Assembly: GCA_035478175.1 (NCBI GenBank)
Contig: DATIJX010000219.1
Location: forward strand, 44,946-108,945
Origin: IGN2 sp035478175
GTDB lineage: Bacteria > Bacteroidota > Ignavibacteria > Ignavibacteriales > Ignavibacteriaceae
Length of the DNA: 64,000 nt
Direction: 5' to 3'
Made by a program: the position numbers and the translations under genes. Below are positions 41,125 to 49,874 of the stretch, piece after piece. Positions within the stretch are counted from its first letter, which is position 1. Every line of letters starts with the position of its first letter. The notes beneath the pieces are model-generated. The model was not told the origin of the DNA. It searched no databases and worked only from the letters and a program-made list of their open reading frames with translations.

Positions 41125-43940
41125 TCCAAATAATCCTTCAAATATTTTCCTGTCCAGGAATTTTCAACATCGACAATTTCTTCCGGTGTTCCGGCTGCAA
41201 CTACTTCTCCGCCCTTTTCACCTGCTTCGGGACCGAGATCAATTACATAATCTGCACATTTAATTACATCGAGATTATGTTCGATTATCACCACCGAATT
41301 ATTTCTCTCGACAAGCATATTGAAACAATTGAGAAGCTTTGAAATATCATCGAAGTGAAGTCCGGTAGTTGGTTCATCAAAAATAAAAAGTGTATGCCTG
41401 TTTTCCCTGCTTACAGCAAGATGCGAAGCCAGCTTTACCCTCTGCGCTTCCCCTCCCGAAAGAGTATTTGACGGCTGACCAAGTTTGATATAACCTAATC
41501 CAACATCTGAGAGAACCTGCAAAATGTTTTCAATCTTTCTGTGTCCTTTGAAAAATTGTAATGCTTCATCAACGGTCATTTCAAGAACTTCAACAAGATT
41601 TTTTCCGTGATAAGTAATTTCTCTGGTTTCTTTTTTATATCTCGTTCCTTCGCAATCATCACAGGTTAAATAAAGATCAGCAAGGAACTGCATCTCAACT
41701 TTAATAAAACCATCTCCCTGGCAGGTTTCGCATCTTCCGCCCGGAACATTAAAAGAAAAAAATCCCGGCTTATAACCTCTTGCTTTTGCCTGATGTGTCG
41801 AAGCAAAAAGTTCTCTGATATGCTCAAATGCTTTTACATAGCTGATCGGATTTGACCTCGGAGATTTTCCAATCGGTGATTGATCTACAATCTCAATCCC
41901 ATCAATATATTTTGCACCAATTATGTCATCAAACTTTCCGACGTGAGATGGCGCCATTCCAAAATATTTTGCAACTCCCGCATAAAGAACATCGTGAATG
42001 AGAGTACTCTTTCCAGAACCGCTCACCCCTGTTATCACAACAAATCTATTTAAAGGAATTTCGATGGTGATATTTTTAAGGTTGTTTTCTTTTGCGCCGA
42101 TGATTTCAATGCTTTTAGTTTTTCTATTTATTCTTTTTTTAGGAAGAGGAATTTTCATTCTACCGGAAAGATATTTTCCGGTTAAAGATTCTTCACTTTT
42201 AATTATAGCATCAACTGTTCCTTGTGCAACAATTTCTCCGCCATTTATCCCGGCTTTTGGTCCCATATCAAAAATAAGATCAGCATTACGCATCATTTCA
42301 GGATCGTGCTCAACTATTATTACAGTGTTTCCAATATCACGAAGATTTTTTAATAAACTTATCAACCTGTTGTTGTCTCTTGGATGAAGACCGATCGTTG
42401 GCTCATCAAGCACATAAAGAGTTCCAACAAGTGATGAACCAAGTGAAGTTGCTAGATTGATTCTTTGCGTTTCTCCTCCTGAAAGTGTACTGCTCAACCG
42501 ATCCATTGTTAAGTAGCCAATGCCGATATCATTCAGAAACTTCAATCTCTTTATTATTTCTTTAAGTATTCTTTCACCGACCTGTAAATCATACTCAGAA
42601 AGCTGATCCGCCGCGGCGGATTGAAAAAATTTTAATGAGTGTTCAATTGGAAGAGCGACAATATCATAAATTGATTTGCTGGCAATCTTAACCTGCAAAG
42701 CTTCTCTTCTTAAACGTGAACCTTTGCAGGCGCTGCAAATTGTGTAGCCTCTGAATCGGCTTAGCATTACTCGAACATGCATCTTATAAGTTTTCTGTTC
42801 AAGCTTTTCGAAGAAGCCGTCTATTCCGTGATAAGTACCGAATCCTTTTTTAACCAAATCAAACTGGTTTTCAGATAATTGTTTGAAGGGAACGTTGACT
42901 GGGATCTTAAATGTTTTTGCATTCTGCACAAGGTCACGAAGAAATGAGCTGTACTTCGCTCCACGGAATGGCGCAATTGCTCCATCCATTATACTTAAGT
43001 TCGGATCAGGTATTACAAGGTTCATATCAATTCCAACTGTCTTGCTGAATCCCTGGCAGACAGGGCAAGCACCGAACGGATTATTGAAAGAGAAAAATCT
43101 TGGCTCTGGTTCTTCGTATCTTATTCCGCAGCATTCGTAATACTTGTTAAACTCCTTTTCCTCACCGGTTTCCGCATTGATTACAACTAGTCTGTTTTCA
43201 CCTTCTTTGAATGTAACCTCGATTGAATCCGAAAGCTTTTCGCGGATTACGTTTTTCTCAACTTTAAATCTTTCTATAATCACCCTGATATCTTTTGACT
43301 TCTTAGCCGGGAATTTTTCTTCATTCAGATCAATTAATTTTTTACCTGAATAGATTCTAAAGAAACCGCGCTTTCGTAAAAGATCAACTTCCTCTTTTGC
43401 AGAATGACCTTTGTGCTCGTGAAGTGGAAATCCGAGATAGAACTTTGTTCCATCGGTTTGCTTGTCTCGGCTCGACTCTGTCGAGACGGAATTTTCAAGC
43501 CACTCGACAACTGTGGTAGTGGTTGCTCTTGTTACTTCTTTACCACACTGGAAGCAAATCGTTTTTCCAATTCTTGCAAAGAGAAGACGAAGGTAGTCGT
43601 AAACTTCTGTGGTCGTTCCTACTGTCGAACGTGAGTTTCGCGCTACAGTTTTTTGCTCGATCGCAACTGCGGGAGAAATTCCCTGGATGAAATCAACATC
43701 GGGCTTATTCATTCTTTCCAAAAACTGCCGTGCATACGAAGAAAGACTTTCAACATAACGTCTCTGCCCTTCTGCATAAATTGTATCAAATACGAGCGAA
43801 GATTTGCCGCTTCCGCTTACACCCGTGAACACAACCAGCTTGTTACGTGGAATCTCAAAGCTGAGGTTTTTAAGGTTGTGCTCGCGTGCACCTTTTACAA
43901 TTATCTTTTTATTATTTACTGATGATTTATTGTTTTTCAT
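41121..43940 (-). CDS. uvrA: Excinuclease ABC subunit A
   Basis: A 939-residue DNA-damage recognition ATPase of nucleotide excision repair. It has two ABC ATPase modules with Walker A GVSGSGKSSLVFD and GVSGSGKSTLIHD, signatures LSGGETQRINLA and LSGGEAQRVKLA, and zinc-binding cysteine clusters (CPVCQG; CETCQGDG...CDDCEG). Two palindromes are translated in frame in variable loops: 43464-43490 (encoding TESSRDKQ) and 42606-42621 (encoding SAAAD). Comparison with E. coli UvrA from memory suggests about 10 and about 3 extra residues there. All catalytic blocks are intact, so the protein should work. Confidence 0.97.
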   Translation of the reverse strand: MKNNKSSVNNKKIIVKGAREHNLKNLSFEIPRNKLVVFTGVSGSGKSSLVFDTIYAEGQRRYVESLSSYARQFLERMNKPDVDFIQGISPAVAIEQKTVARNSRSTVGTTTEVYDYLRLLFARIGKTICFQCGKEVTRATTTTVVEWLENSVSTESSRDKQTDGTKFYLGFPLHEHKGHSAKEEVDLLRKRGFFRIYSGKKLIDLNEEKFPAKKSKDIRVIIERFKVEKNVIREKLSDSIEVTFKEGENRLVVINAETGEEKEFNKYYECCGIRYEEPEPRFFSFNNPFGACPVCQGFSKTVGIDMNLVIPDPNLSIMDGAIAPFRGAKYSSFLRDLVQNAKTFKIPVNVPFKQLSENQFDLVKKGFGTYHGIDGFFEKLEQKTYKMHVRVMLSRFRGYTICSACKGSRLRREALQVKIASKSIYDIVALPIEHSLKFFQSAAADQLSEYDLQVGERILKEIIKRLKFLNDIGIGYLTMDRLSSTLSGGETQRINLATSLGSSLVGTLYVLDEPTIGLHPRDNNRLISLLKNLRDIGNTVIIVEHDPEMMRNADLIFDMGPKAGINGGEIVAQGTVDAIIKSEESLTGKYLSGRMKIPLPKKRINRKTKSIEIIGAKENNLKNITIEIPLNRFVVITGVSGSGKSTLIHDVLYAGVAKYFGMAPSHVGKFDDIIGAKYIDGIEIVDQSPIGKSPRSNPISYVKAFEHIRELFASTHQAKARGYKPGFFSFNVPGGRCETCQGDGFIKVEMQFLADLYLTCDDCEGTRYKKETREITYHGKNLVEVLEMTVDEALQFFKGHRKIENILQVLSDVGLGYIKLGQPSNTLSGGEAQRVKLASHLAVSRENRHTLFIFDEPTTGLHFDDISKLLNCFNMLVERNNSVVIIEHNLDVIKCADYVIDLGPEAGEKGGEVVAAGTPEEIVDVENSWTGKYLKDYLD
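42606..42621. repeat. 16-bp perfect palindrome in frame in uvrA
   Basis: ATCCGCCGCGGCGGAT is fully self-complementary and GC-rich in an AT-rich gene. It is translated as part of FFQSAAADQL, in a loop between the first insertion domain and the LKEI helix of UvrA. Confidence 0.7.
43464..43490. repeat. Hairpin element, CTCGAC-TCT-GTCGAG type, in frame in uvrA
   Basis: The stem CTCGAC/GTCGAG with a TCT loop (43471-43485) is flanked by CTCGG on the left and ACGG on the right. The layout equals the intergenic element at 20981-21008 with one compensated base pair. It is translated in frame in uvrA. Confidence 0.7.
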
Positions 43941-44057
43941 TTTAGAGGATTACCTGATAGAAAAAGAAGGATTATTAAATCCAGCCAACTAATTTAAGAA
44001 TTTATTGGATACACGAGAGGGGAAAATGTGAGTGCTTTTAGCACTTAATACTAAATG

Positions 44058-44086
44058 AAAAGGTCACGAATTGCTCGTGACCTTTT
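44058..44086. terminator. Bidirectional terminator
   Basis: A perfect 12-bp stem AAAAGGTCACGA/TCGTGACCTTTT with a five-base loop. The A run and T run on either side make it work on both strands. It lies after the SpoVG-like gene and upstream of uvrA. Confidence 0.85.
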
Positions 44087-44111
44087 GATGAATAAACCCT
44101 TTTTCAGAAAC

Positions 44112-44366
44112 CTATTGTTGCGACTTATTAAACTCCTCGATTGCCATCTTCTCAAGTTCGCCTTTCATTTCTTTGGGCAGAGTGACGGTTTCATAATATT
44201 TGCCGTCTTTACCTTTTTGATCAGGTGAGGAAAGAAACAGTCCGTTCGATCCATTGACGAGACGAAATCCTTTGATGATAATTCCATCACTTGTTTGAAT
44301 ATCCAGAAATGCAGCGGTCTTTCCACTTCCATCCGATTTCAAAGGATTAATTCTTAATATTTTCAT
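44112..44366 (-). CDS. SpoVG-like protein
   Basis: An 84-residue protein that follows the SpoVG pattern: an N-terminal strand (MKILRINPLKSDGSGKTAAFLDIQ), a central GFRLVNGSNGLFLSSPDQKG block that matches the family's IRVIDGNNGLFVAMPS, and a C-terminal helix with EEFNKS. SpoVG proteins bind nucleic acids and act as site-specific regulators in Firmicutes, spirochaetes and others. The name refers to sporulation, which is not implied here. It is a single-gene unit with an AGGAGG-like site and its own terminator. Confidence 0.8.
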   Translation of the reverse strand: MKILRINPLKSDGSGKTAAFLDIQTSDGIIIKGFRLVNGSNGLFLSSPDQKGKDGKYYETVTLPKEMKGELEKMAIEEFNKSQQ

Positions 44367-44476
44367 TGCGGCCTCCTTTTATTTTTAGGGAAAAATTTTG
44401 GAGTCAATTTATAATTTTCGGCGCTCGATGTCAAATCCCTCCAAATACATACCATTATTTTTTTTAAGCAAACTGC

Positions 44477-45505
44477 TTATTTTTTTGATTCCAGAGATTT
44501 AAGCTCATCAATTTTCCTGTTGAGCAACTCTATTTTCTCATCCAGTTCTTTGGTTTTACGGTCAATCTCCTTTTCGTATTCTGCAGCATCCCAATAACCA
44601 CGCTGTTCAAAATAACTCTTGAATAACCAGTTATATTTAAGCGCTTCCATATTTTCAGAAAGACGAGCTGCAGCTATTTTCGATTCTTCAGATATTTCCT
44701 TGAGATTTACAACTAAAGATTGAAAACTAGAATCAGCGGAAGTTCCTTCAACTAAAAGTGAGCCAAGGACGCCTCTACCCATTGCAGTATTGTAAAGAAG
44801 AGTATCAACGCCAACTACAACTCTGTTAATGTTGTCAACTGCCGAAGCAACAGAAACACCTAATGACTTGTACTGTTCCGTTATTATATTTAATTCAGCA
44901 GTAATTGAGTTAAGACTTTTGTCGGCAGACTTAGTTAAATCAGTCGCCGCATAATAAAGAGCATCATCAGTAAATATTTTGCCAACTGTTCCCTCTCCGG
45001 CATTAATCCTATTAATTATTTCTGAAAGATCTTTTGTCATTTCTCTAGTATAGCCCATAATACCCTGAGTTTCCTCAATTATATCAGCAAAACTAACGGG
45101 CTCCTTAGCACGAATAACTCCTCCATCTTTCACGAGTTCTGATTTGCTGTCGCCAATCTTGAGTGAAACATATTTATTTCCAACCAAGCCTTCAGTTTGA
45201 ATTTCTGCCTGTGTATCAACTCTGATAAAATGTCCAATTTCTTTCAGTAGCCGCATCGTAACTTCTATCGAGCTCACAGTATCACCAACAACTTTTATAT
45301 TCTGAACAGCACCGGCATCAATTCCGCTTAGCTTAACCGGAGCGCCATTCCTTAATCCTTCAATATTCCGGAAGTAAGCTTTTACTATAAATGTTGGTTT
45401 GAAAAGAGCTTCCTTGTTGCCGAGCATAAAAATTCCGAGAACAAGAAGCGTACTTCCAATAAAAATAAAGATGCCAAGTTTTGCTCCTGATAATCCGCCT
45501 TTCAT
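44477..45505 (-). CDS. mlaD: MlaD-type MCE-domain lipid-binding protein
   Basis: A 342-residue inner-membrane-anchored protein. One N-terminal helix (about 9-27) is followed by an MCE domain (KAYFRNIEGLRNGAPVKLSGIDAG...) and a long helical tail ending in a coiled coil (KTKELDEKIELLNRKIDEL). It should form the periplasmic ring of an Mla lipid transporter. The start overlaps the ATPase gene by 4 bases. The long tail is more like the tunnel-forming helices of larger MCE proteins than E. coli MlaD (about 183 residues). Confidence 0.9.
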   Translation of the reverse strand: MKGGLSGAKLGIFIFIGSTLLVLGIFMLGNKEALFKPTFIVKAYFRNIEGLRNGAPVKLSGIDAGAVQNIKVVGDTVSSIEVTMRLLKEIGHFIRVDTQAEIQTEGLVGNKYVSLKIGDSKSELVKDGGVIRAKEPVSFADIIEETQGIMGYTREMTKDLSEIINRINAGEGTVGKIFTDDALYYAATDLTKSADKSLNSITAELNIITEQYKSLGVSVASAVDNINRVVVGVDTLLYNTAMGRGVLGSLLVEGTSADSSFQSLVVNLKEISEESKIAAARLSENMEALKYNWLFKSYFEQRGYWDAAEYEKEIDRKTKELDEKIELLNRKIDELKSLESKK

Positions 45506-46254
45506 TTCAAACTCCCGTTAGTTTCAATTATTTCATCACTGAAAAAGTTTTTTAGTAATGGATCATTAGAGGTAGTGAGATCATTAATGCTTCCTTCTTT
45601 TACGATCTTTCCACCATCCAGAATAATTGCTCTGTCAGCAATAATTTTTGCACAAAGCAGATCGTGCGTTACAACTATAGAGGTCATCTTCAATGCATGC
45701 TGCAAATCTGTTATCAAAGCACTGATTTCTTTAGAAGTGATAGGATCGAGTCCCGTAGTTGGTTCATCGTAAAGCATAAGCTTTGGCTTTGTAATTATCG
45801 ACCTTGCAAGACCAATTCTTTTTTTCATCCCGCCTGATAATTCAGAAGGCATTTTATCAATTGCTTCAAGAAGTGAGACAGCCTCAAGAACAAAATGAAC
45901 TCTTTTATCAATTTCTTTTTTATCCAGATCAAAATTTCTTATCAAAGGAAATTCAAGATTCTCTCTAACACTCATCGAATCATATAAAGCTGCACCCTGA
46001 AAAAGAAACCCGATATCTTTTCTAAGCTCGTTAAGTTCTTTGAGATCAAGCTTAAGCACATCCTTCCCCTGAATAAAAACACTGCCGGCATCCGGCTCCA
46101 TTAATCTTATCATACATTTAAGCAGCACACTCTTGCCTGTTCCGCTTCTTCCAAAAACAATCATGTTCTCTGCTTCGGTAACATTGAAAGAAACACCCTC
46201 AAGTACGGTATTACTATTAAACGATTTGTATAAATCTTTAATCTCAACCATCAC
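45502..46254 (-). CDS. mlaF: MlaF-type ABC ATPase
   Basis: A 250-residue cytoplasmic ATPase. Walker A is GRSGTGKSVLLKCM, the signature LSGGMKKRIGLARS has the methionine usual in MlaF, and Walker B is LMLYDEPTTGLD. It powers lipid movement between the membranes together with the permease and the MCE protein encoded on either side. The genes are coupled by 4-base overlaps. Confidence 0.94.
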   Translation of the reverse strand: MMVEIKDLYKSFNSNTVLEGVSFNVTEAENMIVFGRSGTGKSVLLKCMIRLMEPDAGSVFIQGKDVLKLDLKELNELRKDIGFLFQGAALYDSMSVRENLEFPLIRNFDLDKKEIDKRVHFVLEAVSLLEAIDKMPSELSGGMKKRIGLARSIITKPKLMLYDEPTTGLDPITSKEISALITDLQHALKMTSIVVTHDLLCAKIIADRAIILDGGKIVKEGSINDLTTSNDPLLKNFFSDEIIETNGSLK

Positions 46255-47060
46255 TTCACCGTTGGCCAGATCCAGAGAGTTAATTTCACAAGAACCATAT
46301 CAAAAATTAAAATCAGCAATGAAGAAACAACCACTGCACTTGTGGAAGCCTTGCCAACACCTTCTGTCCCGTTTTCAGCAGTGTAGCCTTTGAAACAACC
46401 AACGAGTCCAACAATAAATCCAAATATAAAAGTTTTACTTACACCGGGAATAGCATCACCAAATTCGACCGCAAAGATTACTCTGTCAATGTAATAAGCC
46501 CAGGTCATGTTCTGAACCAGTACGACTGCAATGTAAGCACCGATCAGCGATATAAAGATTACATACACAGTTAGAATCGGAAGGATGAAAGTTGTTGCGA
46601 ATATTCTTGTGACTACTAAATACCTGAATGGATTTACGCCCGAAACTTCCATAGCATCAATCTGTTCGGTAACTCTCATTGAGCCAAGTTCAGCACCGAT
46701 GCCAGAGCTTACTCTTCCTGCAAAAATTAATGCGCAGATCACCGGACCAAGTTCGCGAACAATAGAAATTCCAACTGAACCCGGAAGAAATGCTTCAGCT
46801 CCAAAGCGTTTAAGGACCGGACTAAGCTGCATTGCGATAACTAATCCAATTATAAACCCCGTAACTCCCACAATCGGTAAGGTTTTCATCCCAAGCTCTA
46901 TCATATGTTTCCTGATCTGATCAACTTCATAAGGAGGGAGAAAAACTTCTTTTAGGAATCTTACGGAAAAGTTTGTTAAACCACCGAGCATTGAAAAAAA
47001 CTCGGTTAATCTTTTTTCCGTTGTGTTGAAAAGTTTGCCAGGTTTTAAGAAATTATTCAA
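46251..47060 (-). CDS. mlaE: MlaE-type ABC permease
   Basis: A 269-residue permease with about five or six membrane helices. The conserved block VRELGPVICALIFAGRVSSGIGAELGSMRVTEQIDAMEV is complete. It is the first gene of the mlaE-mlaF-mlaD unit, which maintains outer-membrane lipid asymmetry in Gram-negative bacteria. The gene upstream is divergent, with a 242-base gap. Confidence 0.94.
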   Translation of the reverse strand: MNNFLKPGKLFNTTEKRLTEFFSMLGGLTNFSVRFLKEVFLPPYEVDQIRKHMIELGMKTLPIVGVTGFIIGLVIAMQLSPVLKRFGAEAFLPGSVGISIVRELGPVICALIFAGRVSSGIGAELGSMRVTEQIDAMEVSGVNPFRYLVVTRIFATTFILPILTVYVIFISLIGAYIAVVLVQNMTWAYYIDRVIFAVEFGDAIPGVSKTFIFGFIVGLVGCFKGYTAENGTEGVGKASTSAVVVSSLLILIFDMVLVKLTLWIWPTVK

Positions 47061-47302
47061 TTTTTCTACATCAAATTAAGTTTGGTGACAGGTAAAAATA
47101 TAGAAAATGATTGTTAATATAAATTCAGAGACATTTTAAATCACATCGCTGAATAATTTTTTTCGGATAATGTTTGGATAATAAGTTCTATGCAGACATA
47201 TTGAGGTTATTCTTATTGTTTTTTTCAACATAATTATCCTCATTTTAACAAAACGTATTACTATATATTACATCAACTATTTACTTAAAAAACGGGTAAC
47301 AC
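47061..47302. other. Divergent intergenic region between mlaE and the AbgT-type gene
   Basis: A 242-base AT-rich gap that must hold promoters for both directions. I could not assign a clear -33/-7 pair, operator or riboswitch. Confidence 0.4.
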
Positions 47303-48832
47303 ATGACCACTAAATCTCCTGAGAATAAAAAGTTCATAGATAAGTTTTTAACGATAATTGAAAAAGTTGGAAATGCTTTACCCCATCCGGCAACTTTGTT
47401 TGCTCTTTTTGCATTTGCAATAATTATAATATCAGGCATCGTCAGCGCATTTAATCTTGAAGTTACTCATCCGGCAACAGGCGAATTAATTAAACCTGTA
47501 AGCCTTCTGACAGTTGAAGGATTACATCGCATACTGGTAACAATGGTTACTAACTTTACCAGCTTTGCACCACTCGGAACCGTGCTTGTTGCTATGCTGG
47601 GAATCGGTGTAGCAGAATCAAGCGGTTTAATGGGCTCAGGCTTGCGGCTACTGGTTCTTAAAGCACCTAAAAAGCTTTTAACTTTTGTAATTGTTTTCGC
47701 AGGGATCTTATCAAACACTGCTAGCGAAGTTGGTTACGTTTTATTAGTTCCATTGGCTGCCATAATTTTTCTTGCAGTTGGAAGACATCCGTTAGCTGGA
47801 TTAGCTGCTGCATTTGCAGGAGTTTCTGGTGGATACAGTGCAAACATTTTACTAGGCACAATTGATCCTTTATTAGCAGGATTGTCTGAGGAAGCAGCTC
47901 ATATTATTGACCGATCTTATGTAGTCAACGCTGCCTGCAATTATTATTTTATGTTCGTATCAACGTTTGTTATCGCAATCGTCGGTACCTGGGTAACAGA
48001 AAAGTTAGTTGAACCAAGGCTGGGTAAATATGAAGGTTCAACACAACCCGAAGAACTAAATCCGCTAACTAAAGCCGAGAAAAAAGGATTGCTGTTTGCA
48101 GTCATCGCTGGTCTTGGATTAGGAATCATAATACTTTTAGGACTCATTCCAGATAATGGTTTCCTTCGCGATATAAATACAGGTGACATCTTAAACTCTC
48201 CATTTATGAAAGGAATCGTTGCATTTATTTTTATTGGTGCAGGAGTAATGGGTATTGCTTATGGAATTGGTGCAAAGACATTTAAAAATGATTCGGATGT
48301 TATGCAGGGAATGGGCAAATCTATTGAGACTCTTGGTGTGTATATGGTGCTCGTTTTCTTTGCAGCACAGTTTGTTGCCTACTTCAATTGGACGAATATC
48401 GGGTTAATAATTGCAATAGAGGGTGCAGAATTACTAAAAGCATCCGGACTAGGTGCAATTCCATTGCTGTTAAGTTTTATTCTTGTCTCTGCAATCATAA
48501 ATCTCTTTATGGGAAGTGCTTCAGCAAAGTGGGCGATAATGGCTCCCGTATTTATTCCAATGTTTATGCTGCTCGGCTACTCACCTGAGTTTGTTCAGGC
48601 AGCTTACAGAATCGGGGACAGCACAACAAATATTATTTCTCCAATGATGTCATACTTTGCATTAATAGTTGCGTTTGTTGGAAAATATGAAACCAAAGCA
48701 GGCATTGGAACAGTAATCGCAACAATGCTTCCTTACTCTTTCTTCTTTTTAATTGCGTGGGTATTACTCTTTATTGTATGGATGCTCTTAGGATTGCCCG
48801 TTGGTCCTGGTGCTGGATTATATATAAATTAA
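47303..48832 (+). CDS. AbgT-family transporter
   Basis: A 509-residue inner-membrane protein with about 11-13 hydrophobic segments. Family blocks include GNALPHPATLFALFAFAI, FTSFAPLGTVLVAMLGIGVAESSGL, SNTASEVGYVLLVPLAA and RIGDSTTNIISPMMSYF. AbgT proteins were first linked to p-aminobenzoyl-glutamate uptake; MtrF and YdaH of the same family have been described as antimetabolite exporters. Direction and substrate are not decided by sequence. It is a single-gene unit. Confidence 0.93.
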   Translation: MTTKSPENKKFIDKFLTIIEKVGNALPHPATLFALFAFAIIIISGIVSAFNLEVTHPATGELIKPVSLLTVEGLHRILVTMVTNFTSFAPLGTVLVAMLGIGVAESSGLMGSGLRLLVLKAPKKLLTFVIVFAGILSNTASEVGYVLLVPLAAIIFLAVGRHPLAGLAAAFAGVSGGYSANILLGTIDPLLAGLSEEAAHIIDRSYVVNAACNYYFMFVSTFVIAIVGTWVTEKLVEPRLGKYEGSTQPEELNPLTKAEKKGLLFAVIAGLGLGIIILLGLIPDNGFLRDINTGDILNSPFMKGIVAFIFIGAGVMGIAYGIGAKTFKNDSDVMQGMGKSIETLGVYMVLVFFAAQFVAYFNWTNIGLIIAIEGAELLKASGLGAIPLLLSFILVSAIINLFMGSASAKWAIMAPVFIPMFMLLGYSPEFVQAAYRIGDSTTNIISPMMSYFALIVAFVGKYETKAGIGTVIATMLPYSFFFLIAWVLLFIVWMLLGLPVGPGAGLYIN

Positions 48833-48855
48833 TTCGTGAAATCTTTGGCTAAACA

Positions 48856-49221
48856 CTAAAACGCATTTTCATAATGATTGACTTGAGGATTATTTAAGTC
48901 CTCGAATAAAATTGCAAATACATCGAAACGGCAATCAAGCTCTCTTATTTCCTTATCATACAAGTAAAGTTCAGCCATTTTTCTAACCTGCTTTTGTTTG
49001 TTTTTGGTTATCGAATACTCCGGTTCACCGAACTCGAGATTTTGTCTGGACTTTACTTCTACAAAAACAGTGCATTTATCTTTTGGATCAATTGCAATTA
49101 TGTCAATTTCACCGTGACTGAATCTGTAATTGCGTTCAATTATTTTATATCCTTCTTCGGCGAGAATTTTAGCTGCGAGGTCTTCTCCTCTTTTTGCTAG
49201 TTCTTTTTTATCGAGATTCAT
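48856..49221 (-). CDS. yraN: YraN-family (UPF0102) endonuclease-like protein
   Basis: A 121-residue protein with the restriction-endonuclease-like core RFSHGEIDIIAID...TVFVEVKSR, holding the D...ExK metal-site pattern. The exact role is unknown; the family is often encoded next to RNase HII, as here, 2 bases downstream of rnhB, which suggests DNA or RNA processing. Confidence 0.92.
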   Translation of the reverse strand: MNLDKKELAKRGEDLAAKILAEEGYKIIERNYRFSHGEIDIIAIDPKDKCTVFVEVKSRQNLEFGEPEYSITKNKQKQVRKMAELYLYDKEIRELDCRFDVFAILFEDLNNPQVNHYENAF

Positions 49222-49223
49222 AC

Positions 49224-49862
49224 TTATTTAACTTTAATTACATTAGTGTTAAACTCAAGCACTTGTTGCTCTTTTAAAATATTTTTTAAAAATGATTTTC
49301 TATGAAGCGGACTTGGACCAATGTTTTTAATAATTTCTCTGTGCTGCCTGGTTGGATAGCCTTTATTCTGCTCCCACAGATAAACAGGATATTGAACGGC
49401 AAGCTTTTTCATTAATCTGTCACGGGTAACCTTTGCAAGTATAGATGCCGCAGCAATTGAAAAAGATTTTGAGTCACCTTTTACTATTGTTATAACCGGA
49501 ATATCTGATTGAAATTTTCTGTTGCCATCCACTAAAACTAAATCGGGTTTAATTTTTAGATCATCAACAGACTGTTTCATCGCATGCAGTGTTGCATTAA
49601 GAATATTCACTTCATCAATTATATTTTGATTTACAATAGAAACCGAATATGCAAGTGCTGATGAAATGATTTTTTCAAAGAGAGATTCTCTTTGCTTTTC
49701 AGTCAACTGCTTTGAATCATTTACTCCTTTGATATTAGTTTTTTTGTCGAATATAACTGCGGCAGCTACAACGGGTCCTGCCAGAGGTCCTCTTCCGGCT
49801 TCATCAACACCGGCAAGGTATTTTATTTCTTTGCTGAAATATTTTTTATCAAATTTTTTCAT
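49224..49862 (-). CDS. rnhB: Ribonuclease HII
   Basis: A 212-residue enzyme that cleaves RNA in RNA-DNA hybrids and single ribonucleotides in DNA. The AGVDEAGRGPLAGPVVAAAV motif carries the D-E pair, LVDGNRKF holds the third acid, and SIAAASILAKVTRDR and NKGYPTRQHREI complete the family pattern. It is followed at once by yraN. Confidence 0.97.
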   Translation of the reverse strand: MKKFDKKYFSKEIKYLAGVDEAGRGPLAGPVVAAAVIFDKKTNIKGVNDSKQLTEKQRESLFEKIISSALAYSVSIVNQNIIDEVNILNATLHAMKQSVDDLKIKPDLVLVDGNRKFQSDIPVITIVKGDSKSFSIAAASILAKVTRDRLMKKLAVQYPVYLWEQNKGYPTRQHREIIKNIGPSPLHRKSFLKNILKEQQVLEFNTNVIKVK

Positions 49863-49874
49863 TAAAAATTTTTA

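Noticed and set aside
43653..43922. Plus-strand frames within uvrA and other long genes
   Set aside because: They are shadows of the strongly supported opposite-strand genes and show no family features.
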